A DNA stretch of 64,000 bases, taken from Acetivibrio thermocellus ATCC 27405. Its GTDB lineage: Bacteria; Bacillota; Clostridia; Acetivibrionales; Acetivibrionaceae. The notes beneath the pieces are model-generated. The model made no database searches. It was not told where the DNA came from and worked only from the letters and a program-made list of their open reading frames with translations. The stretch is from assembly GCF_000015865.1 (NCBI RefSeq), contig NC_009012.1, positions 3,093,081 through 3,157,080 of the forward strand. Reading direction: 5' to 3'. The first letter of the stretch is position 1. Every line of letters starts with the position of its first letter. Shown one piece after another: positions 17,561-26,842 of the stretch. Made by a program: the position numbers and the translations under genes.

Positions 17561-20500
17561 ATGAGTATATTATTAAAGGATAAACAGTATCTTATAGAGC
17601 CTCTTTTTGAGATAAAAGAGTATACCAATGTGCTTGAGAATATAAAAAGGGGAATACCTACAACTGTTACGGGCCCTTCGGAATCCCAGAAAGTTCATAT
17701 AGCCTGTGCTCTGTGCGGCCATTTGGGCTTGAAAGGCATATACATAGCTTATAATGAGATGCAGGCAAGAAAAATGTTCGAGGATGTTTCATTTTTCTTT
17801 GGAAAAGACGCAGTGTTTTTCCCGTCAAAAGAAATTATGCTTCATGATGTTGAGGCAAAAAGCTATGATTCAATTTATGAGAGAATAAATGCTCTTTACA
17901 GGATTGTGAATGATGACTACGGCTTTATAGTAACAAGTGCGGAAGCATTGTGTCAAAAACTTATTGACAGGAAGCTCTTTAAAGAGAGCATAGTAAATGT
18001 CGCTTTGGGGGACAGGATTGATCTTGGCCTTTTTACGCAAAAGCTTGTTTCAATAGGTTATGAAAGAGTGACAACTGTTGAAGGTAAAAGCCAGTTTGCG
18101 GTCCGCGGAGGAATTGTGGACATTTTTCCGGTAAATGCTGACACGGCCGTAAGAATTGAACTTTTTGACGATGAAGTGGATTCCGTAAGAAGTTTTGACA
18201 CCATGACACAAAGGTCTGTGGAAAACCTTGAAGCGGTAACGATTTTGCCCGCAAGGGAGTTGATTTATCCTCCGGGCTTGAGAGACTCTATTATGGAAAA
18301 AATATTGAATGACTTGAAGATTCAAATAAAGAAAATGGAAGGTAAAAACAACAAAAGCGGGATACAAAAGCTGGAGGCTAAAATAAATTCCGATATCGAA
18401 AGATTTTCCCAGGAATATTATTTTGCGGGGATGGACAGGTATATTCCCTATATTATCGAAAAGCCGTCGGCCGTGATTGATTATATAGATTCCGAAATAC
18501 TTGTCTTTGTGGACGAACCGAAGAGATTTGAGCAAAGAATAGAAAATCTTATAACGGAAAGCAATGAGATGTGCAAAAGCTTCATGGAGAACGGACAGCT
18601 CCTTGCGGGAAGCTTTGACATCTTTTTTGATTGCAATTATTTGTGGGATAAGGTGAAAAAGTGTAAAAACACACTGTATTTTACCACTCTTCCCTCTGAC
18701 GACGGACAGGAAGAAAAGAGGGAAAACATAGTTTCAAAGCTTCTTAACTCCTATCAGGGACATTTGGAAATACTGGAGGAAGACATAAGTCACTGGAAGA
18801 AAAACAGGGCAAGAGTTGTCATCCTTTCGGGGACTAAAAGCCGAGGAGAAATGCTGGCCGAGACTTTAAGAACAAAAGATATTGAGGCTGTATACCTGGA
18901 GGAACCTCACCGGGATATTCAGCCCGGAGAAGTGGTAATAACCCATGGTGTTTTAAACCGGGGATTCGAATACCCAGGTATCGGTTTTGTGGTGGTAAGC
19001 GGAAAGGAACTGTTTGGCCAGGAGAAAAAAACAAGAAGGCATAAATCCGCCAAGGGGAAGAAAATAAGCGTATTTACCGATTTGAACGTGGGTGACTATG
19101 TTGTTCACTATGTTCATGGTATAGGAAAATATATAGGAATTGAGCAGCTGGTGGTAGAGAATGTAAAGAAAGATTATCTCAAAATTCAGTACAGTGACGG
19201 AGATTATCTTTATGTTCCCACAAACCAGCTTGACCTGATACAAAAGTACATAGGTTCGGAAGGGAAAACCCCGAAGCTTAGCAAACTGGGAGGAACGGAC
19301 TGGGCAAAGACAAGAGCCAGGACAAAGGAATCATTAAAGGAGCTGGCTCAGGAGCTTATTAATTTATATGCCCAGAGGGAAATGGCAGAAGGGCATGCTT
19401 TTGGAAAGGATACCGTATGGCAGAAACAGTTTGAGGATCTGTTTCCGTATCAGGAAACGGAGGATCAGCTGAGATGCATTGAGGAGATAAAAAGGGATAT
19501 GGAATCGCCGAGGCCCATGGACAGGCTTCTTTGCGGCGACGTTGGCTACGGCAAGACCGAAGTGGCAATGCGGGCGGTGTTTAAAGCAGTTATGGACGGA
19601 AAACAGGTGGCTTATCTGGTTCCCACAACGGTTCTTGCCCAGCAGCATTACAACACTTTTAAGGAAAGAATGAAGGATTTTCCGATAACAGTGGAAGTAT
19701 TAAGCAGGTTTAGAACACAGGCGGAACAAAAAAGGATATTGAAAGATGTAAAAGCCGGCATGGTGGATGTGCTTATCGGAACTCACAGACTTCTGCAGAA
19801 AGATGTTTGCTTCAAGGACCTCGGGCTTTTGGTTATAGACGAAGAACAGCGTTTCGGGGTGACGCACAAGGAAAAGATCAAACGAATGAAGACAAATATT
19901 GATGTTTTGACTCTTACGGCAACACCGATACCGAGAACTTTGCACATGTCCCTTGTAGGGATCAGGGATATAAGCACAATTGAAGAGCCTCCGGAGGAAA
20001 GATACCCTGTTCAGACGTATGTCATGGAATACAACGATGAAGTGGTAAGAGACGCTATAAACAGGGAAATGAGCCGGGGCGGACAGGTTTTTTATCTTTA
20101 CAACCGGGTAAGAGCCATAAATCAAAAAGCGGCGGAAATACAAAAACTGGTTCCCGAAGCCCGGGTGGCCATTGCCCACGGGCAGATGAACGAGACGGAG
20201 CTGGAAAACATCATGTTCCGGTTTATAAACGGTGAATATGACATACTTGTGTGCACCACCATAATTGAATCGGGACTGGATATGCCGAATGTCAATACCA
20301 TTATAGTGGAAGATGCCGACAAGATGGGTCTTGCCCAGCTTTACCAGTTAAGGGGCAGGGTTGGGCGTTCAAACAGGCTTGCCTATGCCTATATAACCTA
20401 CAAGAAGGATAAGGTTTTATCTGAAATTGCGGAAAAGAGACTTCAGGCCATAAAAGAATTTACAGAATTTGGCTCGGGATTTAAAATAGCAATGCGGGAC

Positions 20501-21097
20501 CTTCAGCTAAGGGGCGCGGGAAATCTTTTAGGGCCGCAGCAGCACGGACACATAGACTCTGTTGGTTATGACATGTATTGCAAGCTCTTGGCTGAAGCGG
20601 TGAACGAGCTTAGGGGCATACCTGTCACCAAGGAGGATGAGGAGATTTCCATAGATGTAAATGTAAGCGCCTATATAGACAATGATTATATAGGTGATGA
20701 GAACCAGAAGATTGATATGTATAAAAAAATTGCATCCATAAATGATGAACAGGATGTTATAGATGCGGAGGACGAACTTATGGACCGCTACGGCGAAATA
20801 CCGCAGCCGGTGAAAAATTTGCTTCAGATTGCATATATAAAATCTTTGGCTAAAGCATGCGGATTCTCCTCTGTTCAGGAAAAGAACGATACTGTAATTT
20901 TTCAATACTCTGAAAGCAAAAATATAAATTTTGAGGTATTGGGGAAACTCATGGACAAATACAGAAGAAAACTTCTTTTCACGGCAAGCAACAGACCATA
21001 TATCACCTTTAAGACAACAGGAGTAAAAGGGGAGGAACTTCTCGAAATTATTAAGATTTTGTTACAAGACGTTAAGAAATTGCAGGAGGGTTTATAA
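17561..21097 (+). CDS. mfd: Transcription-repair coupling factor Mfd
   Basis: ATP-driven translocase that removes stalled RNA polymerase at lesions and recruits UvrA. 1178 residues, full length. Order: UvrB-like N-terminal domains, the RNAP-interacting (CarD-like) domain around residues 495-570 (VGDYVVHYVHGIGKYIGIEQ), RecG-like helicase with Walker A LLCGDVGYGKTEVAMRA and motif II VIDEEQRFG, and the C-terminal TRCF domain. The ATG at 17561 is 9 bases from AGAGG and preferred over ATG 17540. Confidence 0.97.
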   Translation: MSILLKDKQYLIEPLFEIKEYTNVLENIKRGIPTTVTGPSESQKVHIACALCGHLGLKGIYIAYNEMQARKMFEDVSFFFGKDAVFFPSKEIMLHDVEAKSYDSIYERINALYRIVNDDYGFIVTSAEALCQKLIDRKLFKESIVNVALGDRIDLGLFTQKLVSIGYERVTTVEGKSQFAVRGGIVDIFPVNADTAVRIELFDDEVDSVRSFDTMTQRSVENLEAVTILPARELIYPPGLRDSIMEKILNDLKIQIKKMEGKNNKSGIQKLEAKINSDIERFSQEYYFAGMDRYIPYIIEKPSAVIDYIDSEILVFVDEPKRFEQRIENLITESNEMCKSFMENGQLLAGSFDIFFDCNYLWDKVKKCKNTLYFTTLPSDDGQEEKRENIVSKLLNSYQGHLEILEEDISHWKKNRARVVILSGTKSRGEMLAETLRTKDIEAVYLEEPHRDIQPGEVVITHGVLNRGFEYPGIGFVVVSGKELFGQEKKTRRHKSAKGKKISVFTDLNVGDYVVHYVHGIGKYIGIEQLVVENVKKDYLKIQYSDGDYLYVPTNQLDLIQKYIGSEGKTPKLSKLGGTDWAKTRARTKESLKELAQELINLYAQREMAEGHAFGKDTVWQKQFEDLFPYQETEDQLRCIEEIKRDMESPRPMDRLLCGDVGYGKTEVAMRAVFKAVMDGKQVAYLVPTTVLAQQHYNTFKERMKDFPITVEVLSRFRTQAEQKRILKDVKAGMVDVLIGTHRLLQKDVCFKDLGLLVIDEEQRFGVTHKEKIKRMKTNIDVLTLTATPIPRTLHMSLVGIRDISTIEEPPEERYPVQTYVMEYNDEVVRDAINREMSRGGQVFYLYNRVRAINQKAAEIQKLVPEARVAIAHGQMNETELENIMFRFINGEYDILVCTTIIESGLDMPNVNTIIVEDADKMGLAQLYQLRGRVGRSNRLAYAYITYKKDKVLSEIAEKRLQAIKEFTEFGSGFKIAMRDLQLRGAGNLLGPQQHGHIDSVGYDMYCKLLAEAVNELRGIPVTKEDEEISIDVNVSAYIDNDYIGDENQKIDMYKKIASINDEQDVIDAEDELMDRYGEIPQPVKNLLQIAYIKSLAKACGFSSVQEKNDTVIFQYSESKNINFEVLGKLMDKYRRKLLFTASNRPYITFKTTGVKGEELLEIIKILLQDVKKLQEGL

Positions 21098-21258
21098 TTT
21101 ATTATAATAAAGGTAGTTGGTATTATTGTGTAGACATAAAACCGCAAAGATAAAACCAACAAGAGAAATCAATTTTCAATTGAAACTGTTATGCTATTTT
21201 TCTTGTATCGGAAAACAGCATAAAATAGTATATTATTTAGGAAATGTGAGGGATTCTG

Positions 21259-22359
21259 TTGAATATGGGAGAAAAAATTAACAAAAAGGAGAAGACAGTC
21301 ATTGCCATAATATCGGTACTGTTGGTGGTTGTGGCTTTGGCTGCCGGATGTGGTGTTTGGTATTCATATGCGACCAGTTATGTGGGAACGGTTGCAGGCG
21401 AAAAAATCACCACTAAGGAGTTTAAGTATTTTCTGGGTTATGTAAAGATTCAGATGGAAAATGACGCCCAACTTCAAGACCAGGCATCAAAAGAGGCTTT
21501 TTGGGATTCGAAAATAGAAGGTGTTGACGCAAAGGAGCTTGCAAAGCAAAAAGCTCTTGACAGTTGCAAAGAATTTAAAATACAGCTTTTAAAAGCAAGA
21601 GAAAGAGGATTGTTTTTAAACGACAAGGACATGCAGGAAATTGAAAATTCCATTACCACACTTCTCAATCAAATGGCACAGTTCGACCAAGCAGCAAAGA
21701 ATACCGGCGTTGAAGTCATGTCAGCCGAAGAAATGCTGAAAGATACCTACGGAGTTACCATTCAGGAATACAAAGAAATCTTGAAAGATCTTAGATTGGT
21801 TTTGAAGCTTGTCGAAGATGAGCAAAAAAATATCACCATTACAGAGGAAGAGTTACGAAACAGGTATAACGAAAATAAAGACGTTTTTGACAAAATAACC
21901 GTAAGACACATAATATTTTATACCATTAATCCGAAAACAGATGTTTCTTTGTCGGAAGATGCCAAGAAAAAAGCGTATGAGAACGCAAAGAAAGCTCTTG
22001 AAAGGGCAAACAAGGGCGAGGATATGGAGGCATTGGCTCTGGAGCTTTCAGAGGACAGCGGTGTTGAAGGAAACAAGGGGATTCTTGAAATCAATTCTCT
22101 TAAGGTGAATGAACCGAAACTTTCGAATCTTGTTAAATGGGCTTATGAACATAAAGTTGGAGATACGGACATAGTGGAGACAGGCTATGGATATCATGTT
22201 GTGAAAATAGAAAAAAGGACGGAATATAAAGACGTTGTGCAGAATGTGAAAAATGTGATACTGTCGGAAAGATACAATCAGATACTCGGTCAATGGAAGC
22301 AAGAACCTCAGTACGATTTGAAGAAAAATGAATTTGCATTAAAGAGAATAAAAATTTAA
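21259..22359 (+). CDS. PrsA/SurA-like peptidyl-prolyl isomerase, membrane or lipoprotein
   Basis: Extracytoplasmic foldase: 366 residues, N-terminal hydrophobic segment (about 15-38) containing ALAAGC, a permissive lipobox. A helical chaperone region comes next, then a PpiC parvulin domain (about 215-320), ITVRHIIFYTINPKTD to GYGYHVVKIEKR. It probably assists folding of exported proteins. TTG 21259 or ATG 21265 follow GTGAGGG; TTG is kept. It is not part of the Bacillus mfd neighbourhood. Ends at a strong terminator. Confidence 0.82.
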   Translation: MNMGEKINKKEKTVIAIISVLLVVVALAAGCGVWYSYATSYVGTVAGEKITTKEFKYFLGYVKIQMENDAQLQDQASKEAFWDSKIEGVDAKELAKQKALDSCKEFKIQLLKARERGLFLNDKDMQEIENSITTLLNQMAQFDQAAKNTGVEVMSAEEMLKDTYGVTIQEYKEILKDLRLVLKLVEDEQKNITITEEELRNRYNENKDVFDKITVRHIIFYTINPKTDVSLSEDAKKKAYENAKKALERANKGEDMEALALELSEDSGVEGNKGILEINSLKVNEPKLSNLVKWAYEHKVGDTDIVETGYGYHVVKIEKRTEYKDVVQNVKNVILSERYNQILGQWKQEPQYDLKKNEFALKRIKI

Positions 22360-22395
22360 TTAGGATTAAGAAATAAAATTTATGACGGCAAAATA

Positions 22396-22442
22396 AAAAG
22401 GGGTTGTTTCAGGATAAAAACTTGAAATAACTCCTTTTTTAT
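22396..22442 (+). terminator. Terminator after the PpiC-domain gene
   Basis: Stem of about 16 bp (AAAAGGGGTTGTTTCA with TTGAAATAACTCCTTTT, minor mismatches), loop around GGATAAAAAC, then TTTTTTATT. Confidence 0.85.
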
Positions 22443-22618
22443 TTGGTATAGTTAAAAGTTTTTCGCTTTTACTTTATTGACAAATACCTGTTAACAGCCT
22501 AAAATCATAATAAAATCGGCGCTTTTGCTGCCTGGATATAAAAAAATGTTCTAATGTCTGCAATTTACGATATGGTTCAGTTATATTCAAAAGCCCGATA
22601 TATAAGGCGAGGTGCTTT

Positions 22619-23310
22619 ATGACTCAAATGCGTGATATAACAAAGATACAGCAATTAGTAGGCAATATCACCGAACAGGATTTAAAATATGTAGAGTGCT
22701 ATGTTTCGGAAAAGTAGGGATATTTATTTCCAGTGTAGGCATCGATAAAAAATATTTTGAAAACATATACCGAAAATATATTCCCGGAAATCCTGACTTT
22801 AAAAATGATTGGATACAATTTGTCATTAGCCATGAAGTTATGGTATATATAAAGAAATTCATAACCGAGTACCAGGAAAGAATTATTGGATATAAAGATA
22901 TTTTGGAAGCCCTTTCAGAAATTATTTGCCATTCACTGATAAGAGGCATTGTCGGTGTAAAAACGGAGAAAAATCTTATATCTGACAATTTTGAAATTGA
23001 AAATATAATTGAATATATGCATCAGCATTTCGGCCAAAAAATCACTGTGGAAGAGCTGGCTAAGAAAACCAATATGTCAAAATCCCATTTCATCAGGGTT
23101 TTTAAAAAAATCACAGGATTGTCTCCCATGGACTATCTTATCAATATACGAATTGAAAAAGCAAAGAAACTTCTTGGCGCAGGAACTAAAAACATTTCGG
23201 AAATATCGTTTTTATGCGGGTTTAATAGTTTATCCCATTTCTCTTCAACTTTTTCAAAAATTGTTGGAGTAAGTCCTTCAAAATACAATAGCTTGTATTC
23301 AAGAAATTAG
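22619..23310 (+). pseudogene. AraC-family regulator with frameshift and lost sensor domain
   Basis: A good start (GGCGAGGTG, ATG 22619) opens a frame that reads MTQMRDITKIQQLVGN and stops at 22717 inside YVSEK. Two bases off frame, the reading continues with VGIFISSVGIDKKYFENIY and leads to an intact AraC DNA-binding domain. Both helix-turn-helix units are seen (ITVEELAKKTNMSKSHFIRVFKK and NISEISFLCGFNSLSHFSSTF). Homologues as recalled carry a cupin sensor of about 100 residues between these two parts; here it is absent. Either a pseudogene or a gene restarted at 22696. Regulatory target unknown; the next gene is a candidate. Confidence 0.75.
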
Positions 23311-23367
23311 GCAATATAAATTAGGCAATATATTTAAAATATATGCAATTAAACTGCAAGAGAAATT

Positions 23368-23418
23368 TATACCATCTCATATATAATAATTTCAATATCT
23401 TTGAAGGGGGATGGTATA
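23368..23418 (+). promoter_or_regulatory. Hairpin that would hide the ribosome-binding site of the next gene
   Basis: TATACCATCTC (23368-23378) pairs with GGGATGGTATA (23408-23418) with one G-T pair. The right arm contains part of the SD (AAGGGGG) and ends two bases before the ATG at 23420. Confidence 0.4.
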
Positions 23419-23419
23419 T

Positions 23420-23854
23420 ATGGATAAAAACGAAATCTTTAATCTGATTAATCAAAATCCCGTTTTCTTTCTGGCAACAACAGACGGAGATCAACCCAGA
23501 GTAAGAGGAATGCTTTTGTACAGGGCTGACGAATCAGGTATTATATTTCATACAGGAGCGATGAAGGATTTATATACCCAGGTAACAAAGAACAATAAAG
23601 TTGAATTGTGCTTTTACGGCCCCAATAAAGGTATTCAAATTCGTGTAAGAGGGGAACTCGAAATCGTAGATGACAATAATCTTAAAGATGAAATTGTCCA
23701 ACATCCCAGCCGGCAGTTTTTAAAACCTTGGAGAGATCAATTGGATGCCCGGACATTCTATAAGCAATTTGTTGTATTCAGACTTAAAAACGGAATTGCC
23801 GTAAAATGGACCATGGAAGATAATTTTGCCCCGAAAACTGAGATACAGCTATAA
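23420..23854 (+). CDS. Pyridoxamine 5'-phosphate oxidase-family flavin-binding protein
   Basis: 144-residue split-barrel protein of the PNPOx-like/general stress protein 26 group, expected to bind FMN or F420-like cofactors in the cytoplasm. Visible: NPVFFLATTDGDQPRVRGM, then YRADESGIIFHTGAMKDLY and VELCFYG. ATG 23420 is 9 bases after AAGGGGG and preferred to ATG 23411. It follows the broken AraC gene, possibly its former target. Substrate unknown. Confidence 0.82.
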   Translation: MDKNEIFNLINQNPVFFLATTDGDQPRVRGMLLYRADESGIIFHTGAMKDLYTQVTKNNKVELCFYGPNKGIQIRVRGELEIVDDNNLKDEIVQHPSRQFLKPWRDQLDARTFYKQFVVFRLKNGIAVKWTMEDNFAPKTEIQL

Positions 23855-24126
23855 AAAATAGTTGTCAGCAAAGCTCTGAGGAGCTGTAACTAAAACTTTT
23901 TTGTAATGTCTTGTCAAGTGGTATGGATTATTTTCCGCTATGTTTTTCTAATTTCCGCTAATGTGGTTGTCAAGGGCTAAAATCAGGCCTTTCCTTGCAA
24001 ACCACATTCTGCCATGCTTTCTTTTTTAAAGCCATATCTTCCGGCAATTTTAAGCTACTAATTTTACACCGCAGCTTAAGACTATAACATTAAAAATGCT
24101 AAAGCAGGGAAGAAAAAATGATTGAA
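23855..24126. other. Intergenic region with IS-end-like sequence and an inverted repeat
   Basis: About 300 bases without a gene. TGTCTTGTCAAGTGGT (from about 23912) is identical to the left end of the outer IS256-family element at 58254. Imperfect 14-base arms lie at 23962-23975 and 23993-24006 (TGTGGTT..AAGG / CCTTGCAAACCACA). Nearby TTCCGCTA repeats occur twice. Probably a scar or solo end of a mobile element. Confidence 0.4.
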
Positions 24127-24176
24127 AAAATACTTATAACGGCGCATGAAAATAAATTAACCGTTATTGAGCTGTT
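24127..24176 (-). terminator. Possible terminator at the end of the polysaccharide operon
   Basis: On the minus strand TAACGG pairs with CCGTTA at the very end of the flippase gene, followed by TAAGTATTTTTTC. Short stem and long loop, so only tentative. Confidence 0.35.
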
Positions 24177-25695
24177 TTTTTCTGCCGAATAATTTGCGCT
24201 TAAACTGTTTTACCAAAACTTCCACATCCTCGATTTTCATAAAATAGATAATCACAAAGTATATCAATGCACCGCCTGTGATTGATATTATGATTGAAAT
24301 ATTGGAACCTGCGAAATTTTCAAGATATCTGTAAGATATGTGGGCTATTACTCCCATAAGCAATGAAGATACCAAAATCTTGAAGAATTTAAAACTCATT
24401 GCTTTCATTCCCAAGGGGCCTATTTTTTTTCTCAGCGTTACAAACATCAATATTGTGATGAATATGCCTACTATGCTGGTTGCCAGTGCCAGACCCCCGA
24501 TTCCCATGTATCGGGACAAAATTATATTCAAAACAATATTGAGCGCCATGCCGATACCTGCGTTAATTGTTGGGGTTTTAGTGTCTTTGACAGAGTAAAA
24601 CACTCTTGAAAGAACATCCCTGATTCCAAATGCCAGCATACCTATGGAATAATAGAACAGGGATACGGAAGTCATATCTACCGCGGTTTTGTCAAATGCT
24701 CCCCTGCCAAACAACAATGCAACTATTTCTTTTGAAAAAATCATGGCACCTACAGACAGCGGCACTAATAGCAATGTTACTCCGATAATTGATTCCGACA
24801 ATACTTTTTTAAGTTCTTTCATATTATTTTCAGCTGCCAGTTTGGATATTGCGGGATACATTACCGCAATCACTGAAACCACAAAGACTCCCTGGACAAA
24901 ATTGTTCAGTCTTGACGCGTAATTTAATGCAGAAATTCCTCCCACGGAAATCTGGGAGGCCAAAGTTCTGTCAACAAGTTTGTTGATTTGGTTTACAGAT
25001 GTTCCCAGTATAACCGGTATTGACAGAAAAAACATCTTTTTTATGTGGTTGTCAATTTTAAAGTCGAGCAGGTATTTGTATCCCGACTTTATTATGCCTG
25101 GAAACAAAACAATGGTTTCCAGAGATGTGGCAATAAAAGTGCCCAGAGGCAAAATCATAATATTCCACTTTGTACTTGCAATGATGGATATTATGACTAT
25201 GAAATTATATGGGAATCCCACTATTGCCGGGACGATAAAATTATCTTTTATTTGAAGCAGACTTTTAAAAACATAGCCAAGCCCGATAAAATAAATCCCC
25301 AGGGAAATTATTCTGGTAAATTGGACTGCCAACTCCATAGTTTCTTTGTCGAAACCGTATGCAAACAATTTGACTGTATGCTCTGTAAAGACAAATATTA
25401 AAAGGACTATTACGGAGGAAATAACAAATATTATGTTTATGACTTTATTGGTAAAAGCATTTGCGGCCTTTTCACCTTTTTGTGCCAATATGCTGTTGTA
25501 TATGGGAATAAATGTCGTGGCAAGCCCGGTGCCCACAAATGCGAAAATGACAGTTGGTATTGTAAGGGCTATTATATAGGCATCGCTTTCATTGCTTACA
25601 CCATAAAAGTACGACAGGATAATCTCCCTGAAGAAACCGAAGAATTTTGATATGATCGTTATAATGGCTAATACTATGGCAATTTTTTTCTTCAT
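24157..25695 (-). CDS. murJ: MurJ/MviN-family lipid-linked precursor flippase
   Basis: 512-residue integral membrane protein with about 14 helices and the MviN signature (FGFFREIILSYFYGVSNESDAY near the N terminus). The family flips lipid II; a copy at the end of a polysaccharide operon more likely exports the lipid-linked repeat unit of that glycan. ATG 25695 has GAGGA 6 bases upstream and overlaps nothing; an earlier ATG at 25716 lies nearly in the stop of the preceding gene. In Bacillus, spoVB of the same superfamily is found near mazG, an intriguing positional parallel. Confidence 0.85.
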   Translation of the reverse strand: MKKKIAIVLAIITIISKFFGFFREIILSYFYGVSNESDAYIIALTIPTVIFAFVGTGLATTFIPIYNSILAQKGEKAANAFTNKVINIIFVISSVIVLLIFVFTEHTVKLFAYGFDKETMELAVQFTRIISLGIYFIGLGYVFKSLLQIKDNFIVPAIVGFPYNFIVIISIIASTKWNIMILPLGTFIATSLETIVLFPGIIKSGYKYLLDFKIDNHIKKMFFLSIPVILGTSVNQINKLVDRTLASQISVGGISALNYASRLNNFVQGVFVVSVIAVMYPAISKLAAENNMKELKKVLSESIIGVTLLLVPLSVGAMIFSKEIVALLFGRGAFDKTAVDMTSVSLFYYSIGMLAFGIRDVLSRVFYSVKDTKTPTINAGIGMALNIVLNIILSRYMGIGGLALATSIVGIFITILMFVTLRKKIGPLGMKAMSFKFFKILVSSLLMGVIAHISYRYLENFAGSNISIIISITGGALIYFVIIYFMKIEDVEVLVKQFKRKLFGRKKQLNNG

Positions 25696-25717
25696 AATAT
25701 CCTCGACCCTTGTCATA

Positions 25718-26842
25718 TTATTGTTCTAAAGCACTCAGATATCCGTATTCTATCGCATCGCATACTTTTTCTATGGTGTACTTTTCGTAAATGGTTTTAA
25801 TGCAGTTTTCACCCATTTCTTTTCTTAAGCTTTCATTCATAATCAATTTACTTAATTTGTCCGCAAGATCTTCGCAGTTGTTCGGCTCTGACAAAAATCC
25901 ATTTCTGCCGTTTTCCGATATTTCCGGGATACCGCTGAGGTTGCTGGCAACCCAGGGATTTCCCATGGCCATTGCTTCAAGTATGGAATTTGGAAACATT
26001 TCACCTTTAACCGAAGCAAGAGTATATATGTCCAGGGCTGCCTGAATATTGGGTATGTCTCTTCTGAATCCGGTAAAATGCACAAATTCCTCCACGCCCA
26101 AATCTTTTGCAAGTGTTTTGCAAGCTTCCAGCTTCTCTCCGTCTCCGACTATTACGACTTTGAAATTTGATGTTTTCTTAAGAATATGTGGGATAGCTTT
26201 TATAAGAACTTCCTGCCCCTTGTTGTAATTGACTCTTCCCACAGTACCGACAAGAACAGTGTCTTTTGAAACGCCAATTTCGTCTCTGAAAGCGTTTTTG
26301 TTCCATTTTGACACGTCAAATTTCCCAATATCCACTCCATTATAGGTATTTATAATTCTGTTCTCTTTTACACCCGCTTTAATCAGCATTTGTCTGGTAA
26401 AATCGGACACGGCAAAAAAAGTGGCGGGATAAAGTCTGTATATAAAGTTCCTCCACTGATAGCCTTTCCGGATTTCCATTCCTCTGACACTATGGGTGAT
26501 TGCCACTTTCCTGTTTATGGTTTTTGACGCCAGATATGCGGTAAATGCCGCTGCGGCATTGTGGCCGTGTATAATGTCTATATTTTCTTCCCTGAGTATT
26601 TTTCTTATCTTTATGATGTTTTTTATTGTTGAGATAAGGTCCCTTTTATTTACTGCCAGTGTGGGTATGTCAATGTGCCTGAATTCTTTTTTTATTTCTT
26701 CTGCAAGAACTCCTCCGCTGGACGCAAAAATTGTATTATGGCCCCTGCGTTTCATTTCCCGGGCGATTTCCAGGCTCTGCGTTCCAGGGCCGTTATCCCT
26801 GAATTCGGATCTGATTTGCAGTATTGTCAGCCTTTTTTTCAC
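25718..26842 (-). CDS. Glycosyltransferase family 4
   Basis: 374 residues, GT-B fold. N-terminal RSEFRDNGPGTQSLEIAREMKRRGH and a C-terminal nucleotide-sugar site (GTVGRVNYNKGQEVLIKA, then the EX7E region PNSILEAMAMGNPWVASNLSG). It should transfer a sugar from an activated donor to the growing repeat unit at the inner membrane face. The GTG start at 26842 follows AGGAAG, within the 3' end of the preceding ligase gene (50-base overlap), showing translational coupling. Confidence 0.9.
   Translation of the reverse strand: MKKRLTILQIRSEFRDNGPGTQSLEIAREMKRRGHNTIFASSGGVLAEEIKKEFRHIDIPTLAVNKRDLISTIKNIIKIRKILREENIDIIHGHNAAAAFTAYLASKTINRKVAITHSVRGMEIRKGYQWRNFIYRLYPATFFAVSDFTRQMLIKAGVKENRIINTYNGVDIGKFDVSKWNKNAFRDEIGVSKDTVLVGTVGRVNYNKGQEVLIKAIPHILKKTSNFKVVIVGDGEKLEACKTLAKDLGVEEFVHFTGFRRDIPNIQAALDIYTLASVKGEMFPNSILEAMAMGNPWVASNLSGIPEISENGRNGFLSEPNNCEDLADKLSKLIMNESLRKEMGENCIKTIYEKYTIEKVCDAIEYGYLSALEQ

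Noticed and set aside
22700-22720. Programmed frameshift in the AraC gene
   Set aside because: No slippery heptamer or stimulatory structure is evident, and the sensor domain is missing as well, so decay is the simpler explanation.
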